Source: Flavicella sp963932955 (GTDB taxonomy: Bacteria > Bacteroidota > Bacteroidia > Flavobacteriales > Flavobacteriaceae). From it: DNA of 64,000 nt. The translations under genes and the position numbers were made by a program. The stretch lies in the NCBI GenBank assembly GCA_963932955.1, contig CAWVRK010000002.1, positions 99,980 through 163,979 of the forward strand, given 5' to 3'. Below the pieces are notes generated by a model that had not been told where the DNA came from, searched no databases, and worked only from the letters and a program-made list of their open reading frames with translations. This document shows, one piece after another, positions 1 to 8,256 of the stretch. Each line of letters begins with the position of its first letter. Position 1 is the first letter of the stretch.

Positions 1-25
1 AAACTTTAAAAAAACAAATAAAATC

Positions 26-994
26 ATGGCAGAAATTAAAGCTGCAGACGTAATGAAGTTGCGAAAAGCAACCGGGTCTGGAATGATGGATTGTAAAAAA
101 GCGTTGCAAGAAGCAGCAGGTGATTTTGACAAAGCAATCGAAGTTCTTAGAAAAAAAGGACAAAAAGTTGCTGCCAAAAGAGCAGACAGAGATTCTTCTG
201 AAGGAGCTGCAATCGCAAAAGTAAATGCAGACAATACGGTTGGAGTTTCCATCGTTTTGGGTTGTGAAACTGATTTTGTTGGAAAAAACGAAGACTTTGT
301 AGAAATGGCTAAAAAATTGGCTGGACAAGCATTGTCTTACTCGACAAAAGAAGAATTTTTAGCTTCTGATTTTGGCGGAATTACTGTTGCTGATAAATTG
401 GTAGAGCAAACTGGAGTGATTGGAGAGAAAATTGAAATCAATGATTTTTCTAGAGTGGAAGCTCCTTATGTAGGATCTTATATTCATGTTGGAAACAAAA
501 TCGCTTCTTTGGTCGGCTTGTCCTCTGATGTAGACGGTGCAGCTGTTGTCGCAAGAGATCTTGCCATGCAAGCAGCTTCAATGGGAGCAACTTCTTTGTC
601 ATACAAAGATTTCGACCCAGCTTATGTCGCTGCTGAAACAGAAGCGCGCATCGCAGTAATCGAAAAAGACAACATCGAATTGGGTAGGTTGGGGAAAACC
701 TTGAAAAACGTTCCCCAATACATCTCTATGTCTCAATTGACACCAGAGGTATTGGCACAAGCGGAAGAAGCTGCAAAAGCAGAATTGAAAGCCGAAGGCA
801 AACCAGAACAAATCTGGGACCGTATCTTACCTGGTAAAATGGAGCGTTTCATTTCTGACAACACCACTTTAGACCAAGAGCAATGTCTGTTGGATCAAAA
901 TTTTATCAAAGACGAAAAGAAAACCGTTGCTGAATATGTAAAAACATTGGGTGACGTTTCTGTAGTGAATTTCTCAAGAGTTTCTTTGGGATAA
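26..994 (+). CDS. tsf: Elongation factor Ts
   Basis: Translation factor that exchanges GDP for GTP on EF-Tu in the cytoplasm. The 322-residue product has an N-terminal UBA-like helical region with the family's LRKATGSGMMDCKKAL stretch, followed by the TDFVGKN segment (residues about 82-88) that corresponds to the EF-Tu contact motif. It is longer than the 283-residue E. coli protein, as is usual in Bacteroidota. The ATG at 26 gives the correct family N-terminus. Only 25 bases lie upstream in the window, so the usual rpsB neighbour cannot be seen. A strong hairpin with a T run follows, making this the end of its transcription unit. Confidence 0.97.
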   Translation: MAEIKAADVMKLRKATGSGMMDCKKALQEAAGDFDKAIEVLRKKGQKVAAKRADRDSSEGAAIAKVNADNTVGVSIVLGCETDFVGKNEDFVEMAKKLAGQALSYSTKEEFLASDFGGITVADKLVEQTGVIGEKIEINDFSRVEAPYVGSYIHVGNKIASLVGLSSDVDGAAVVARDLAMQAASMGATSLSYKDFDPAYVAAETEARIAVIEKDNIELGRLGKTLKNVPQYISMSQLTPEVLAQAEEAAKAELKAEGKPEQIWDRILPGKMERFISDNTTLDQEQCLLDQNFIKDEKKTVAEYVKTLGDVSVVNFSRVSLG

Positions 995-1011
995 TTCGTT
1001 TCAAATTCATT

Positions 1012-1045
1012 AAAAAAAGCTGTTTGTTCACAAACAGCTTTTTTT
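1012..1045 (+). terminator. Rho-independent terminator after tsf
   Basis: Perfect inverted repeat with arms 1012-1026 and 1031-1045 and the loop TTCA, ending in a run of seven T. It separates tsf from aat. Confidence 0.9.
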
Positions 1046-1063
1046 GTTTCCAAAAATACCTCC

Positions 1064-1071
1064 TATTTTTA
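1064..1071 (+). promoter_or_regulatory. Possible aat promoter -7 element
   Basis: TATTTTTA differs from TAnnTTTG in its last base. It ends only four bases before the aat ATG, so a transcript started here would be leaderless or nearly so. Confidence 0.35.
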
Positions 1072-1075
1072 CCCG

Positions 1076-1717
1076 ATGATTTGGCTCTCAAAAAACAATA
1101 CTACATTTCCTGCTACTGAAAACACAGACGAAAACGGAATTCTTGCCTTGGGGGGAGACCTCTCTTCTGAAAGATTGTTAGAAGCCTATCGCAATGGAAT
1201 CTTCCCTTGGTACAACGAAGGGGAGCCGATCATTTGGTACTGCCCAAATCCGAGGATGGTCCTGTTTTTTGACAGGTTGAAGGTGTCCAAGAGCATGAGA
1301 AAAATCATAAAGAAACAAGTCTTTACAATCACTTTCAACACCTGTTTTGAAGAAGTCATTCAGGCCTGTAAATCCATCGATAGAAAAGAGGGTTTTGATA
1401 CTTGGATTACAGAGGACATGCAAAAGGCATACCTCAACTTGCACAAAAAGGGAATTGCCAAGTCCGTGGAAGTATGGCAAAACGAGAAACTCGTGGGTGG
1501 TTTGTACGGCATTGATCTTGGAACAGTCTTTTGTGGTGAAAGTATGTTCAGTAGGGTAAGCAATGCTTCCAAAGTAGGTTTTGTGTACCTGGTTGAAAAA
1601 TTAAAAAAAGAACAGTACAAGCTTTTAGACTGTCAAGTTTACAATGAGCATTTGGCAAGTTTGGGTGCTGAAGAAATAAACAGAGATGTCTTTTTAAAAA
1701 TCTTACAAAGAGGCTAA
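1076..1717 (+). CDS. aat: Leucyl/phenylalanyl-tRNA--protein transferase
   Basis: Transfers Leu or Phe from tRNA to the N-terminus of proteins that begin with Lys or Arg, marking them for ClpS/ClpAP degradation (N-degron pathway). The 213-residue product carries the family landmarks GILALGGDLSSERLLEAYR near residue 21, GIFPWY, the WYCPNPRMVL segment, and VGGLYGIDLG with the downstream F.GESMFS block. Length is normal for the short Bacteroidota form. It is a single-gene unit: the tsf terminator lies upstream and the GH16 gene downstream has its own promoter-like element. Confidence 0.95.
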   Translation: MIWLSKNNTTFPATENTDENGILALGGDLSSERLLEAYRNGIFPWYNEGEPIIWYCPNPRMVLFFDRLKVSKSMRKIIKKQVFTITFNTCFEEVIQACKSIDRKEGFDTWITEDMQKAYLNLHKKGIAKSVEVWQNEKLVGGLYGIDLGTVFCGESMFSRVSNASKVGFVYLVEKLKKEQYKLLDCQVYNEHLASLGAEEINRDVFLKILQRG

Positions 1718-1769
1718 AATGTAGAGTCTTTGTATGGTTTTAACCAAAAGAAAAAACCATAAAAACAAC

Positions 1770-1777
1770 TATATTTG
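1770..1777 (+). promoter_or_regulatory. -7 element upstream of the GH16 gene
   Basis: TATATTTG matches the Bacteroidota TAnnTTTG consensus exactly. It lies 31 bases before the ATG at 1809, which argues against the longer reading frame opening at 1734. Confidence 0.6.
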
Positions 1778-1808
1778 TAAGCTATCAACAAATTTAACCA
1801 CTACCCAA

Positions 1809-4800
1809 ATGAAATCTCCCCTTTTAAAAATTGCTTTCCTATTAGTCTGCTTTCCTTTGTGGAGTCAAACAGAAGAATTGGTTTGGTCCGACGAGTTTGA
1901 TTCAGACGGTGCTATCGATAGCAGCAAATGGTTCCATCAAACACAACTTCCCGCAGGAGGAGGCTGGTACAACAATGAAGCACAGCACTACACCAACCGA
2001 TTGGAAAACAGCTATGTGAGTGGAGGAAATTTAAACCTTGTCGCAATAAAAGAAACTTTTACAGACCAAGGACGCACCAAAGAATACACCTCCGCACGAT
2101 TGAATTCCAAAGTGGCTTTTCAATACGGAAGAATGGAAATCCGTGCCAAATTGCCAACCGGTGCAGGAACTTGGCCAGCCATCTGGATGCTGGGTAAAAA
2201 CATAAACGAAGATGGTGGGTATTGGGACAATGAGGGTTACGGTTCAACGCCATGGCCCGCATGTGGAGAAATCGACATCATGGAACATTGGGGAAACAAT
2301 CAAAACTACGTCTCAAGTGCCATGCATACCCCTTCTAGTTATGGGGGGACCTTCAATACTGGAGGAAGATATCTTTCGACGGCTTCAACAGCTTTTCACG
2401 TATACGAACTCGATTGGAACTCCCAGCGCATGATTTTTAGCGTAGATGGAACTGTTCATTACACTTACAATCCTTCCACAAAAGACGCAGATACCTGGCC
2501 CTACGATGCGGAACAATACTTTTTGCTAAACATTGCCATCGAAGGAGGTGGTGCTAACATCACTCAAACTGCTATGGAAATTGACTACATACGCGTCTAC
2601 CAAACAGAGGGATCTGATGGTGGCGGTGGAGACAATCCAGGAACTACAAGTCCGACAGATGCGCCTTCAGCGCCAACAGCTTCGGCCGCGGATGTAATCT
2701 CTCTATTCAGTGAGGCTTATACCAATGTCCCGAACACCAATTGGACCCCAAACTGGGGACAAAGTACCGTTTCAAGTTTGGAAACAATTGCAGGAAATGA
2801 GGTCCGAAAATACACAAACTTGAATTATATCGGCGTGGAATTGGACGCTGCGCAATACCAAGATGTATCTAGCTTTGAGAAAATCCATTTTGACTACTGG
2901 ACAGCAGACGCTTCTGAATTGTCGCTTTCTTTGATCAGCCCAGGCCCCTCAGAAAACCCTGTTTCTATTGGAGCCATTTCCACAGGAACTTGGCAAAGTG
3001 TCGACATTCCCTTGAGTTCTTATTCAACTCCTGATCTATCCGACATCTTTCAACTGAAATTCGAAGGATCTGGAACCGTGTACATTGACAATGTCTATTT
3101 TTACAAAACAGGTACTGGAACCGCTGATACATCACTGAGTAATTTGACTGTGAACGGATTGACCGTGACAGGCTTCAGTTCGGCGACAACTTCGTACACC
3201 ATAGAACTGCCAGAAGGGTCTGCTGTTCCAACAGTAACTGCGACTCCAACCGACGGAAACGCAACAGCAGTCGTTACAGACGCTACTTCCTTACCCGGAA
3301 ACACGACGGTTACCGTAACCACACCAGGCGGGGCAACTTCTCAAACTTATACGATTTCCTTTGTCTACGAAACGTCTGATTCAGGTTTATCCGCTTACGA
3401 CAACTTCGAAGGAAACGGAAACATTACTACTTGGACTGAAATGACTATACCATTGAATCCTAGTTCAAATCCCTTTTCAACAGGAATCAACACCTCCAAC
3501 ACCGTTTTAAAATACCAAGATAAAGGAGGGCAATACCACAACATCCAATTTGAGGTCAGTGAAAATTTTGACTTGTCTTCAAACAGTCTTTTCACTTTGA
3601 AAATATACGTTCCCACTGCCGGAATTTCGGGCAACCAACCCAACCAGATTTCTTTAAAATTACAAGACGGTACGCTCGTTGAACCTTGGAGTACTCAATG
3701 TGAAATCATTAAGCCTGTCGTCTTGGACCAATGGCAGGAAATCACCTTTGACTTTGACGAAGATTCTTATTTCAATTTGGACGAAACCTCTCCCGATCCT
3801 ATGACCAGATCGGATTTCAACAGAGTGGTCTTGCAAGTAAATTCTGAAAACAACTTCGATCAAGTGATTGCGTACCTCGATGATTTTCTCTACAACTCTA
3901 TTTCCTCCGAGACTACAACATTGAATGATTTGACCGTGAACGGATTGACCGTGACAGGTTTCAGTTCAGCAACAACTTCGTACACCGTAGAACTACCAGA
4001 AGGGTCTGCTGTTCCAACAGTAACAGCGACTCCAACCGACGGAAACGCAACAGCAGTCGTTACAGACGCTACTTCCTTACCCGGAAACACGACGGTTACC
4101 GTAACCACACCAGGCGGGGCAACTTCTCAAACCTACACGATTTCCTTTGTCTACGAAACGTCTGATTCAGGTTTATCCGCTTACGACAATTTCGAAGGAG
4201 ACGGAAACATTACTACTTGGGCTGAAGATGCCACAACAATGGATACTGGGTTTTCAAATCCTTTTTCAACAGGAATCAACAGCTCCAACACCGTTTTAAA
4301 ATACCAAGATGCAGGAGGGCAATACGCCAACATCCGCTTTGATGTCAGTGAAAATTTTAACCTGTCTTCAAACAGTCTTTTCGCTTTGAAAATATACGTA
4401 CCCACTGCTGGAATTACGGGCAACCAACCCAACCAAATTTCTTTAAAACTCCAAGATGGAACGCTTGGTGAACCTTGGGGTACTCAATGTGAAATCATCA
4501 AACCCATCGTCTTGGACCAGTGGCAGGAAATTACTTTTGACTTTGACGAAGATTCTTATTTCAATTTGGACGAAACCTCTCCCGATCCTATGACCAGATC
4601 GGATTTCAACAGAGTGGTCTTGCAAGTAAATTCTGAAAACAACTTCGATCAAGTGATTGCGTACCTCGATGATTTTCTCTACAACTCTGTTTTGTCCGTC
4701 AAAGAAGTTATTCGTCCAATCAGCATGTATCCGAATCCTGTCAAAGACAAGCTCACCATTTCAGAGGAATTCGATTTCGTTGAAGTGTACAACATGACCG

Positions 4801-4922
4801 GACGCAAAGTTTTGAAAAGCAAGAGCAGTCCTCTTTCTATGGAGTCATTGCCAAAAGGAATCTATTTGGTCCGAGTGCGTTCAAAACACAAAACAACGAG
4901 CTCAAAAATCATCAAAGAATAG
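1809..4922 (+). CDS. Secreted GH16 endo-beta-glucanase (laminarinase type) with CBM-like modules and T9SS tail
   Basis: Probable extracellular endo-beta-1,3-glucanase. The start at 1809 gives a signal peptide ending near LWSQ. In the 1037-residue product a GH16 domain spans about 25-265. Its GEIDIMEHWG motif supplies E154 (nucleophile), D156 and E159 (acid/base). After a Gly-rich linker come a CBM-like module (about 285-436), then a cadherin-like sandwich plus a second type of CBM-like module (about 440-698), which is repeated almost exactly (about 702-960). A type A T9SS sorting tail (about 968-1037, ending SSKIIKE) suggests secretion and surface anchoring or release. The first CBM-like module is homologous to the repeats of the proteins at 31790 and 35935. 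Laminarin is the likely substrate by family, but agarose, carrageenan or lichenan cannot be excluded from sequence alone. No SusC/SusD genes are adjacent. Confidence 0.9.
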   Translation: MKSPLLKIAFLLVCFPLWSQTEELVWSDEFDSDGAIDSSKWFHQTQLPAGGGWYNNEAQHYTNRLENSYVSGGNLNLVAIKETFTDQGRTKEYTSARLNSKVAFQYGRMEIRAKLPTGAGTWPAIWMLGKNINEDGGYWDNEGYGSTPWPACGEIDIMEHWGNNQNYVSSAMHTPSSYGGTFNTGGRYLSTASTAFHVYELDWNSQRMIFSVDGTVHYTYNPSTKDADTWPYDAEQYFLLNIAIEGGGANITQTAMEIDYIRVYQTEGSDGGGGDNPGTTSPTDAPSAPTASAADVISLFSEAYTNVPNTNWTPNWGQSTVSSLETIAGNEVRKYTNLNYIGVELDAAQYQDVSSFEKIHFDYWTADASELSLSLISPGPSENPVSIGAISTGTWQSVDIPLSSYSTPDLSDIFQLKFEGSGTVYIDNVYFYKTGTGTADTSLSNLTVNGLTVTGFSSATTSYTIELPEGSAVPTVTATPTDGNATAVVTDATSLPGNTTVTVTTPGGATSQTYTISFVYETSDSGLSAYDNFEGNGNITTWTEMTIPLNPSSNPFSTGINTSNTVLKYQDKGGQYHNIQFEVSENFDLSSNSLFTLKIYVPTAGISGNQPNQISLKLQDGTLVEPWSTQCEIIKPVVLDQWQEITFDFDEDSYFNLDETSPDPMTRSDFNRVVLQVNSENNFDQVIAYLDDFLYNSISSETTTLNDLTVNGLTVTGFSSATTSYTVELPEGSAVPTVTATPTDGNATAVVTDATSLPGNTTVTVTTPGGATSQTYTISFVYETSDSGLSAYDNFEGDGNITTWAEDATTMDTGFSNPFSTGINSSNTVLKYQDAGGQYANIRFDVSENFNLSSNSLFALKIYVPTAGITGNQPNQISLKLQDGTLGEPWGTQCEIIKPIVLDQWQEITFDFDEDSYFNLDETSPDPMTRSDFNRVVLQVNSENNFDQVIAYLDDFLYNSVLSVKEVIRPISMYPNPVKDKLTISEEFDFVEVYNMTGRKVLKSKSSPLSMESLPKGIYLVRVRSKHKTTSSKIIKE
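3140..4690 (+). repeat. Tandem near-identical duplication inside the GH16 gene
   Basis: Bases about 3140-3905 recur at about 3926-4690. The offset is 786 bases at the start and 789 at the end, so there is one net extra codon in copy two near the TTW(T/A)E segment. Each unit encodes one cadherin-like sandwich plus one DNFEG-type binding module. Long stretches are identical at DNA level, including synonymous sites, which suggests a recent duplication or continuing conversion. Confidence 0.9.
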
Positions 4923-5015
4923 GTCCTGACGACACAAACAGAGACTGCTAAAATTCCCTTTAAAAGAAGAATCACTTTACAAAAGTGTATCCCTTCTCTT
5001 TAAAGGGTTTTTAAA

Positions 5016-5047
5016 TTGTCAACTTTCTCAAGAGTTGTGTATCTTTG
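5016..5047 (+). promoter_or_regulatory. Promoter of the MazG-like gene
   Basis: TTG at 5016-5018 and TATCTTTG at 5040-5047, 21 bases apart. It places the transcript start after 5047 and therefore favours the ATG at 5071 over the upstream in-frame ATG at 5035. Confidence 0.7.
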
Positions 5048-5070
5048 CTACGCTTAAACACCGGAGCACT

Positions 5071-5400
5071 ATGGATATAAAAAATGCACAGGCAGCCGTA
5101 GATTCTTGGATTCAAGAACACGGCGTTCGCTATTTCAACGAATTAACCAACATGGCGCAGCTCACAGAAGAAGTGGGAGAAGTCGCACGCATCATCGCGC
5201 GACGATATGGGGAACAAAGTGAAAAAGAAAGCGACAAAGACAAAGAGCTGGGAGAAGAATTGGCAGATGTTTTGTTTGTCTTGCTCTGCCTTGCCAACCA
5301 AACCGATATCGATCTGCAAGAAGCCTTTGACAAAAAACTGGACAAGAAAGCAAAAAGAGACCACGACCGGCATCACAACAACCAAAAGTTGAAATCATGA
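5071..5400 (+). CDS. MazG-like nucleotide pyrophosphohydrolase
   Basis: Probable house-cleaning enzyme that hydrolyses (deoxy)nucleoside triphosphates to monophosphate and pyrophosphate. The 109-residue product has the all-alpha MazG signature: QLTEEVGEVARI provides the EExxE metal-binding helix and GEELADVLFVLLCLAN the ExxxD-type helix. The tail is rich in Lys, Asp and His. The in-frame ATG at 5035 overlaps the promoter, so 5071 is preferred. The stop codon overlaps the ATG of the next gene (ATGA), so the two are probably translated from one mRNA. The exact nucleotide substrate cannot be read from the sequence. Confidence 0.85.
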   Translation: MDIKNAQAAVDSWIQEHGVRYFNELTNMAQLTEEVGEVARIIARRYGEQSEKESDKDKELGEELADVLFVLLCLANQTDIDLQEAFDKKLDKKAKRDHDRHHNNQKLKS

Positions 5401-5654
5401 CAAAAAATATTTTAGAAGTTCCTTTTTGGAAGATTGCATTGCGATTTTCGATCCTTTTTTTAGGAGTCATTAGCCTGATTATCGCACTTATCCATTACAT
5501 GAAATACGAAAATTTTTCTGCGGTATCTGAAAGTTTGGAGGCGGGCACTTGGAGCGCTTTTGTCAGCCAAAAAATTGCCATCGCTGCAGTCTATGGAGTC
5601 TCAATGACCTATTTTTCTCGGAGAAAAGAAAAGAAAAAAAACAAGAAGTACTAA
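5397..5654 (+). CDS. Small two-helix membrane protein, unknown function
   Basis: 85 residues with two predicted membrane segments (about 13-33 and 58-74) and a strongly basic C-terminus (RRKEKKKNKK). The ATG overlaps the stop of the MazG-like gene by four bases, and aroA begins 50 bases downstream, so it probably belongs to one operon with both. I do not recognise a family. The translational coupling and the clean membrane topology with cytoplasmic positive charge argue that it is real. Confidence 0.7.
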   Translation: MTKNILEVPFWKIALRFSILFLGVISLIIALIHYMKYENFSAVSESLEAGTWSAFVSQKIAIAAVYGVSMTYFSRRKEKKKNKKY

Positions 5655-5704
5655 CAGCTCCCTTTTCAAAAGACCAATCCAACAGATTGGGAATAGCAAA
5701 ACCT

Positions 5705-6916
5705 ATGAATCGTTTACACCTCAAACACTATACCGGAGAAATTGACCAAAAAATTCAAATCACCGGATCCAAAAGTGAATCCAACCGCTTGCTGATTCTT
5801 CAACAACTCTACCCCAATTTATCAATAGACAACTTGTCCAATTCAGACGATACGCGCTTGGTTCAAAAAGCATTGGCCAACACCGGAGCTGAAATCAACA
5901 TCGGACACGCCGGGACTGCCATGCGCTTTTTGACGGGTTATCTCGCCACAAAAGAAGGTTCCGACGTAATTCTCACAGGCTCTGGACGCATGAAAGAAAG
6001 ACCGATTCAAATCTTGGTAGACGCCCTAAAAACTTTAGGCGCAGATATTTCTTATATAGAAAAAGAGGGCTTTGCTCCGCTCAAAATTAAGGGCGCCAAA
6101 TTGCGAGGAGGTTTTGTTCGCATCAATGGAAATGTCAGCAGCCAATTCATCTCTTCTTTGTTGCTGATTGCACCTAGTCTAGAAAAAGGCTTGGAATTGG
6201 AATTTGAAGGAGCCATCACCTCCGTACCTTATATCAAAATGACTTTGAGCTTGTTGGAAAATTTGGGGATCCAAACCTCTTTTGAAGGGCAAACCATCGT
6301 TGTTGCTCCTCAAAAAGAAATTGAAGACCAACACATCACCGTAGAATCCGATTGGAGTTCTGCCTCTTATTACTACAGCATGGTAGCCTTGAGCGAAAAA
6401 GGAAAAATCACCTTGAGCGCATACAAAAAAGAAAGCTTGCAAGGCGACTGCGTCTTGGCAAATTTGTATCAAAGTTTTGGGGTCACCACCCGATTTTCAG
6501 AAAACAGCATCACCTTAGAAAAAACAGCCAATTTTCAAAAGCCTTCCAAAGTCGAATTTGACTTGATCAAAGCACCAGACATCGCACAGACCATTGCCGT
6601 GACGAGTTTTGGAATGGGAATTGCTTGTGAATTGACAGGACTGCACACCTTAAAAATCAAAGAGACAGATCGCTTGTTAGCTTTGCAACAAGAATTGAGC
6701 AAATTGGGTGCCGTAATCCGAGTGACCGAAAATTCCTTGCACCTAGAGGCAGCTTCAAAAATACACAAAGACGTCTCTATCGCCACCTACCAAGATCACC
6801 GAATGGCCATGGCTTTTGCCCCCTTGTTGTTGAAGACGAGCTTGTTTGTCGAAGAACAGGAAGTGGTCTCCAAATCCTACCCTGCTTTTTGGGAAGATTT
6901 TTCCAATTTTCAATAG
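5705..6916 (+). CDS. aroA: 3-phosphoshikimate 1-carboxyvinyltransferase (EPSP synthase)
   Basis: Sixth step of the shikimate pathway: joins phosphoenolpyruvate to shikimate-3-phosphate. The 403-residue product shows the substrate-binding GSKSESNR near residue 19, the HAGTAMRFLTG loop, GSGRMKERPI (R-x-x-x-R-P) and the KETDRL segment near the C-terminus. An open frame extends upstream to 5549, but its first 52 residues overlap the small membrane protein gene and resemble nothing in AroA, so the ATG at 5705 is chosen. The length matches the short Bacteroidota form. A terminator follows. Confidence 0.95.
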   Translation: MNRLHLKHYTGEIDQKIQITGSKSESNRLLILQQLYPNLSIDNLSNSDDTRLVQKALANTGAEINIGHAGTAMRFLTGYLATKEGSDVILTGSGRMKERPIQILVDALKTLGADISYIEKEGFAPLKIKGAKLRGGFVRINGNVSSQFISSLLLIAPSLEKGLELEFEGAITSVPYIKMTLSLLENLGIQTSFEGQTIVVAPQKEIEDQHITVESDWSSASYYYSMVALSEKGKITLSAYKKESLQGDCVLANLYQSFGVTTRFSENSITLEKTANFQKPSKVEFDLIKAPDIAQTIAVTSFGMGIACELTGLHTLKIKETDRLLALQQELSKLGAVIRVTENSLHLEAASKIHKDVSIATYQDHRMAMAFAPLLLKTSLFVEEQEVVSKSYPAFWEDFSNFQ

Positions 6917-6941
6917 GATGCCCGCTTTTAAAATGCACTGT

Positions 6942-6968
6942 AAAAAGGGACCTAACAGTCCCTTTTTT
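6942..6968 (+). terminator. Rho-independent terminator after aroA
   Basis: Arms AAAAAGGGAC (6942-6951) and GTCCCTTTTT (6958-6967) with a six-base loop and a T run. It ends the mazG-like/membrane protein/aroA unit. Confidence 0.85.
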
Positions 6969-6997
6969 CTTGGCGCTAAAAATAAAGCCCCAAACAC

Positions 6998-7029
6998 TTG
7001 ACAACCCCTATTTCGATATCGTATATTTG
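6998..7029 (+). promoter_or_regulatory. Promoter of queA
   Basis: TTG at 6998-7000 and TATATTTG at 7022-7029, 21 bases apart, 23 bases before the queA ATG. Confidence 0.8.
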
Positions 7030-7052
7030 CCCTCATTTATAAATATTCCTAC

Positions 7053-8102
7053 ATGAAATTATCCGCATTTAACTTTGAATTGCCAGAAGGATTGTTGGCA
7101 GAATACCCCTCAGAACACCGCGACGAATCTCGATTGATGGTTTTGAACCGTGAAAAACAAACCATCGAACACAGACAGTTCAAAGATGTGATTGATTATT
7201 TTGACGATGGAGATTTAATGTTGGTGAATGATACCAAAGTATTTCCTGCCCGTTTGTTCGGAAACAAAGAAAAAACAGGCGCTCGCATTGAAGTGTTTTT
7301 ATTGAGAGAACTCAGTGCTGAAAACAGGCTTTGGGATGTCTTGGTGGATCCCGCACGAAAAATCCGTATCGGAAACAAATTGTTTTTTGGGGAAGACGAA
7401 AGTTTGGTGGCAGAAGTCATCGACAACACCACCTCAAGAGGCCGTACCTTGCGATTTCTGTTCGACGGTTCTTACGAAGCATTTCGCGAAAAGCTAACTG
7501 CTTTGGGAGAGACCCCGATTCCAAAATACATCCGTAGAGACGTAGAGGAAATGGATGCCGAACGCTACCAAACGATTTATGCCAAACACGAAGGTGCTGT
7601 AGCGGCGCCTACTGCGGGCTTGCATTTTTCCAAACACCTAATGAAACGATTGGAAATCAAAGGCGTCGATTTTGAAGCTTTGACCTTGCACGTAGGTTTG
7701 GGAACCTTTAGTTCGGTAGAAGTAGAAGACCTTTCAAAACACAAAATGGATTCGGAACAAGTACACATTTCAACGGATACAGCTGCAAAAGTCAATACGA
7801 TTTTGGATAAGAAAAGAAGGGTATGTGCCGTCGGAACAACTGCCATGAGAGCCATCGAATCTTCGGTTTCTTCCAATGCCCGCTTGAATGCTTTCGACGG
7901 ATGGACACATAAATTTATCTTCCCTCCATATGAATTTAGCATTGCCAATGCCATGATTACCAATTTTCACACGCCAAAGTCAACGTTGATGATGATGACT
8001 GCAGCCTTTGCAGGTTACGATTTCTTGATGAAAGCTTACGAAGAGGCCGTAAAAGAAAACTACAACTTTTACTCTTACGGAGATGCCATGCTGATTTTGT
8101 AA
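7053..8102 (+). CDS. queA: tRNA preQ1(34) S-adenosylmethionine ribosyltransferase-isomerase
   Basis: Adds the epoxycyclopentanediol part of queuosine to preQ1 at position 34 of tRNAs with GUN anticodons, using the ribosyl group of S-adenosylmethionine. The 349-residue product has the family order: a FELPEGLLAEYPSEHRDESRLMVL start, LVNDTKVFPARLFG, the AAPTAGLHFS block and LHVGLGTF, followed by the NFHTPKSTLMMM region. The length is typical. It is monocistronic, with its own promoter before it and a strong terminator after it. Confidence 0.97.
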   Translation: MKLSAFNFELPEGLLAEYPSEHRDESRLMVLNREKQTIEHRQFKDVIDYFDDGDLMLVNDTKVFPARLFGNKEKTGARIEVFLLRELSAENRLWDVLVDPARKIRIGNKLFFGEDESLVAEVIDNTTSRGRTLRFLFDGSYEAFREKLTALGETPIPKYIRRDVEEMDAERYQTIYAKHEGAVAAPTAGLHFSKHLMKRLEIKGVDFEALTLHVGLGTFSSVEVEDLSKHKMDSEQVHISTDTAAKVNTILDKKRRVCAVGTTAMRAIESSVSSNARLNAFDGWTHKFIFPPYEFSIANAMITNFHTPKSTLMMMTAAFAGYDFLMKAYEEAVKENYNFYSYGDAMLIL

Positions 8103-8131
8103 TCGCTGGAAAAACACTCTTAATACATTTT

Positions 8132-8167
8132 GATTCCCGTACCTCAACAAGGTACGGGAATCTTTTT
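8132..8167 (+). terminator. Rho-independent terminator after queA
   Basis: Twelve-base perfect arms 8132-8143 (GATTCCCGTACC) and 8151-8162, followed by TTTTT. Confidence 0.92.
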
Positions 8168-8181
8168 CACAGGAAAGCCCG

Positions 8182-8189
8182 TATCTTTG
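8182..8189 (+). promoter_or_regulatory. -7 element upstream of rlmN
   Basis: TATCTTTG, an exact TAnnTTTG match, 67 bases before the ATG. No TTG was found at the usual distance. Confidence 0.55.
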
Positions 8190-8256
8190 TTTAAAAGCAA
8201 GGATTTACAAAACCGAAAGTGCCAGCGAACAAAAAACCTCACAAATTTGACAAACC

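Noticed and set aside
5549..5704. 52-residue upstream extension of aroA
   Set aside because: It overlaps the small membrane protein gene in another frame and shows no AroA similarity.
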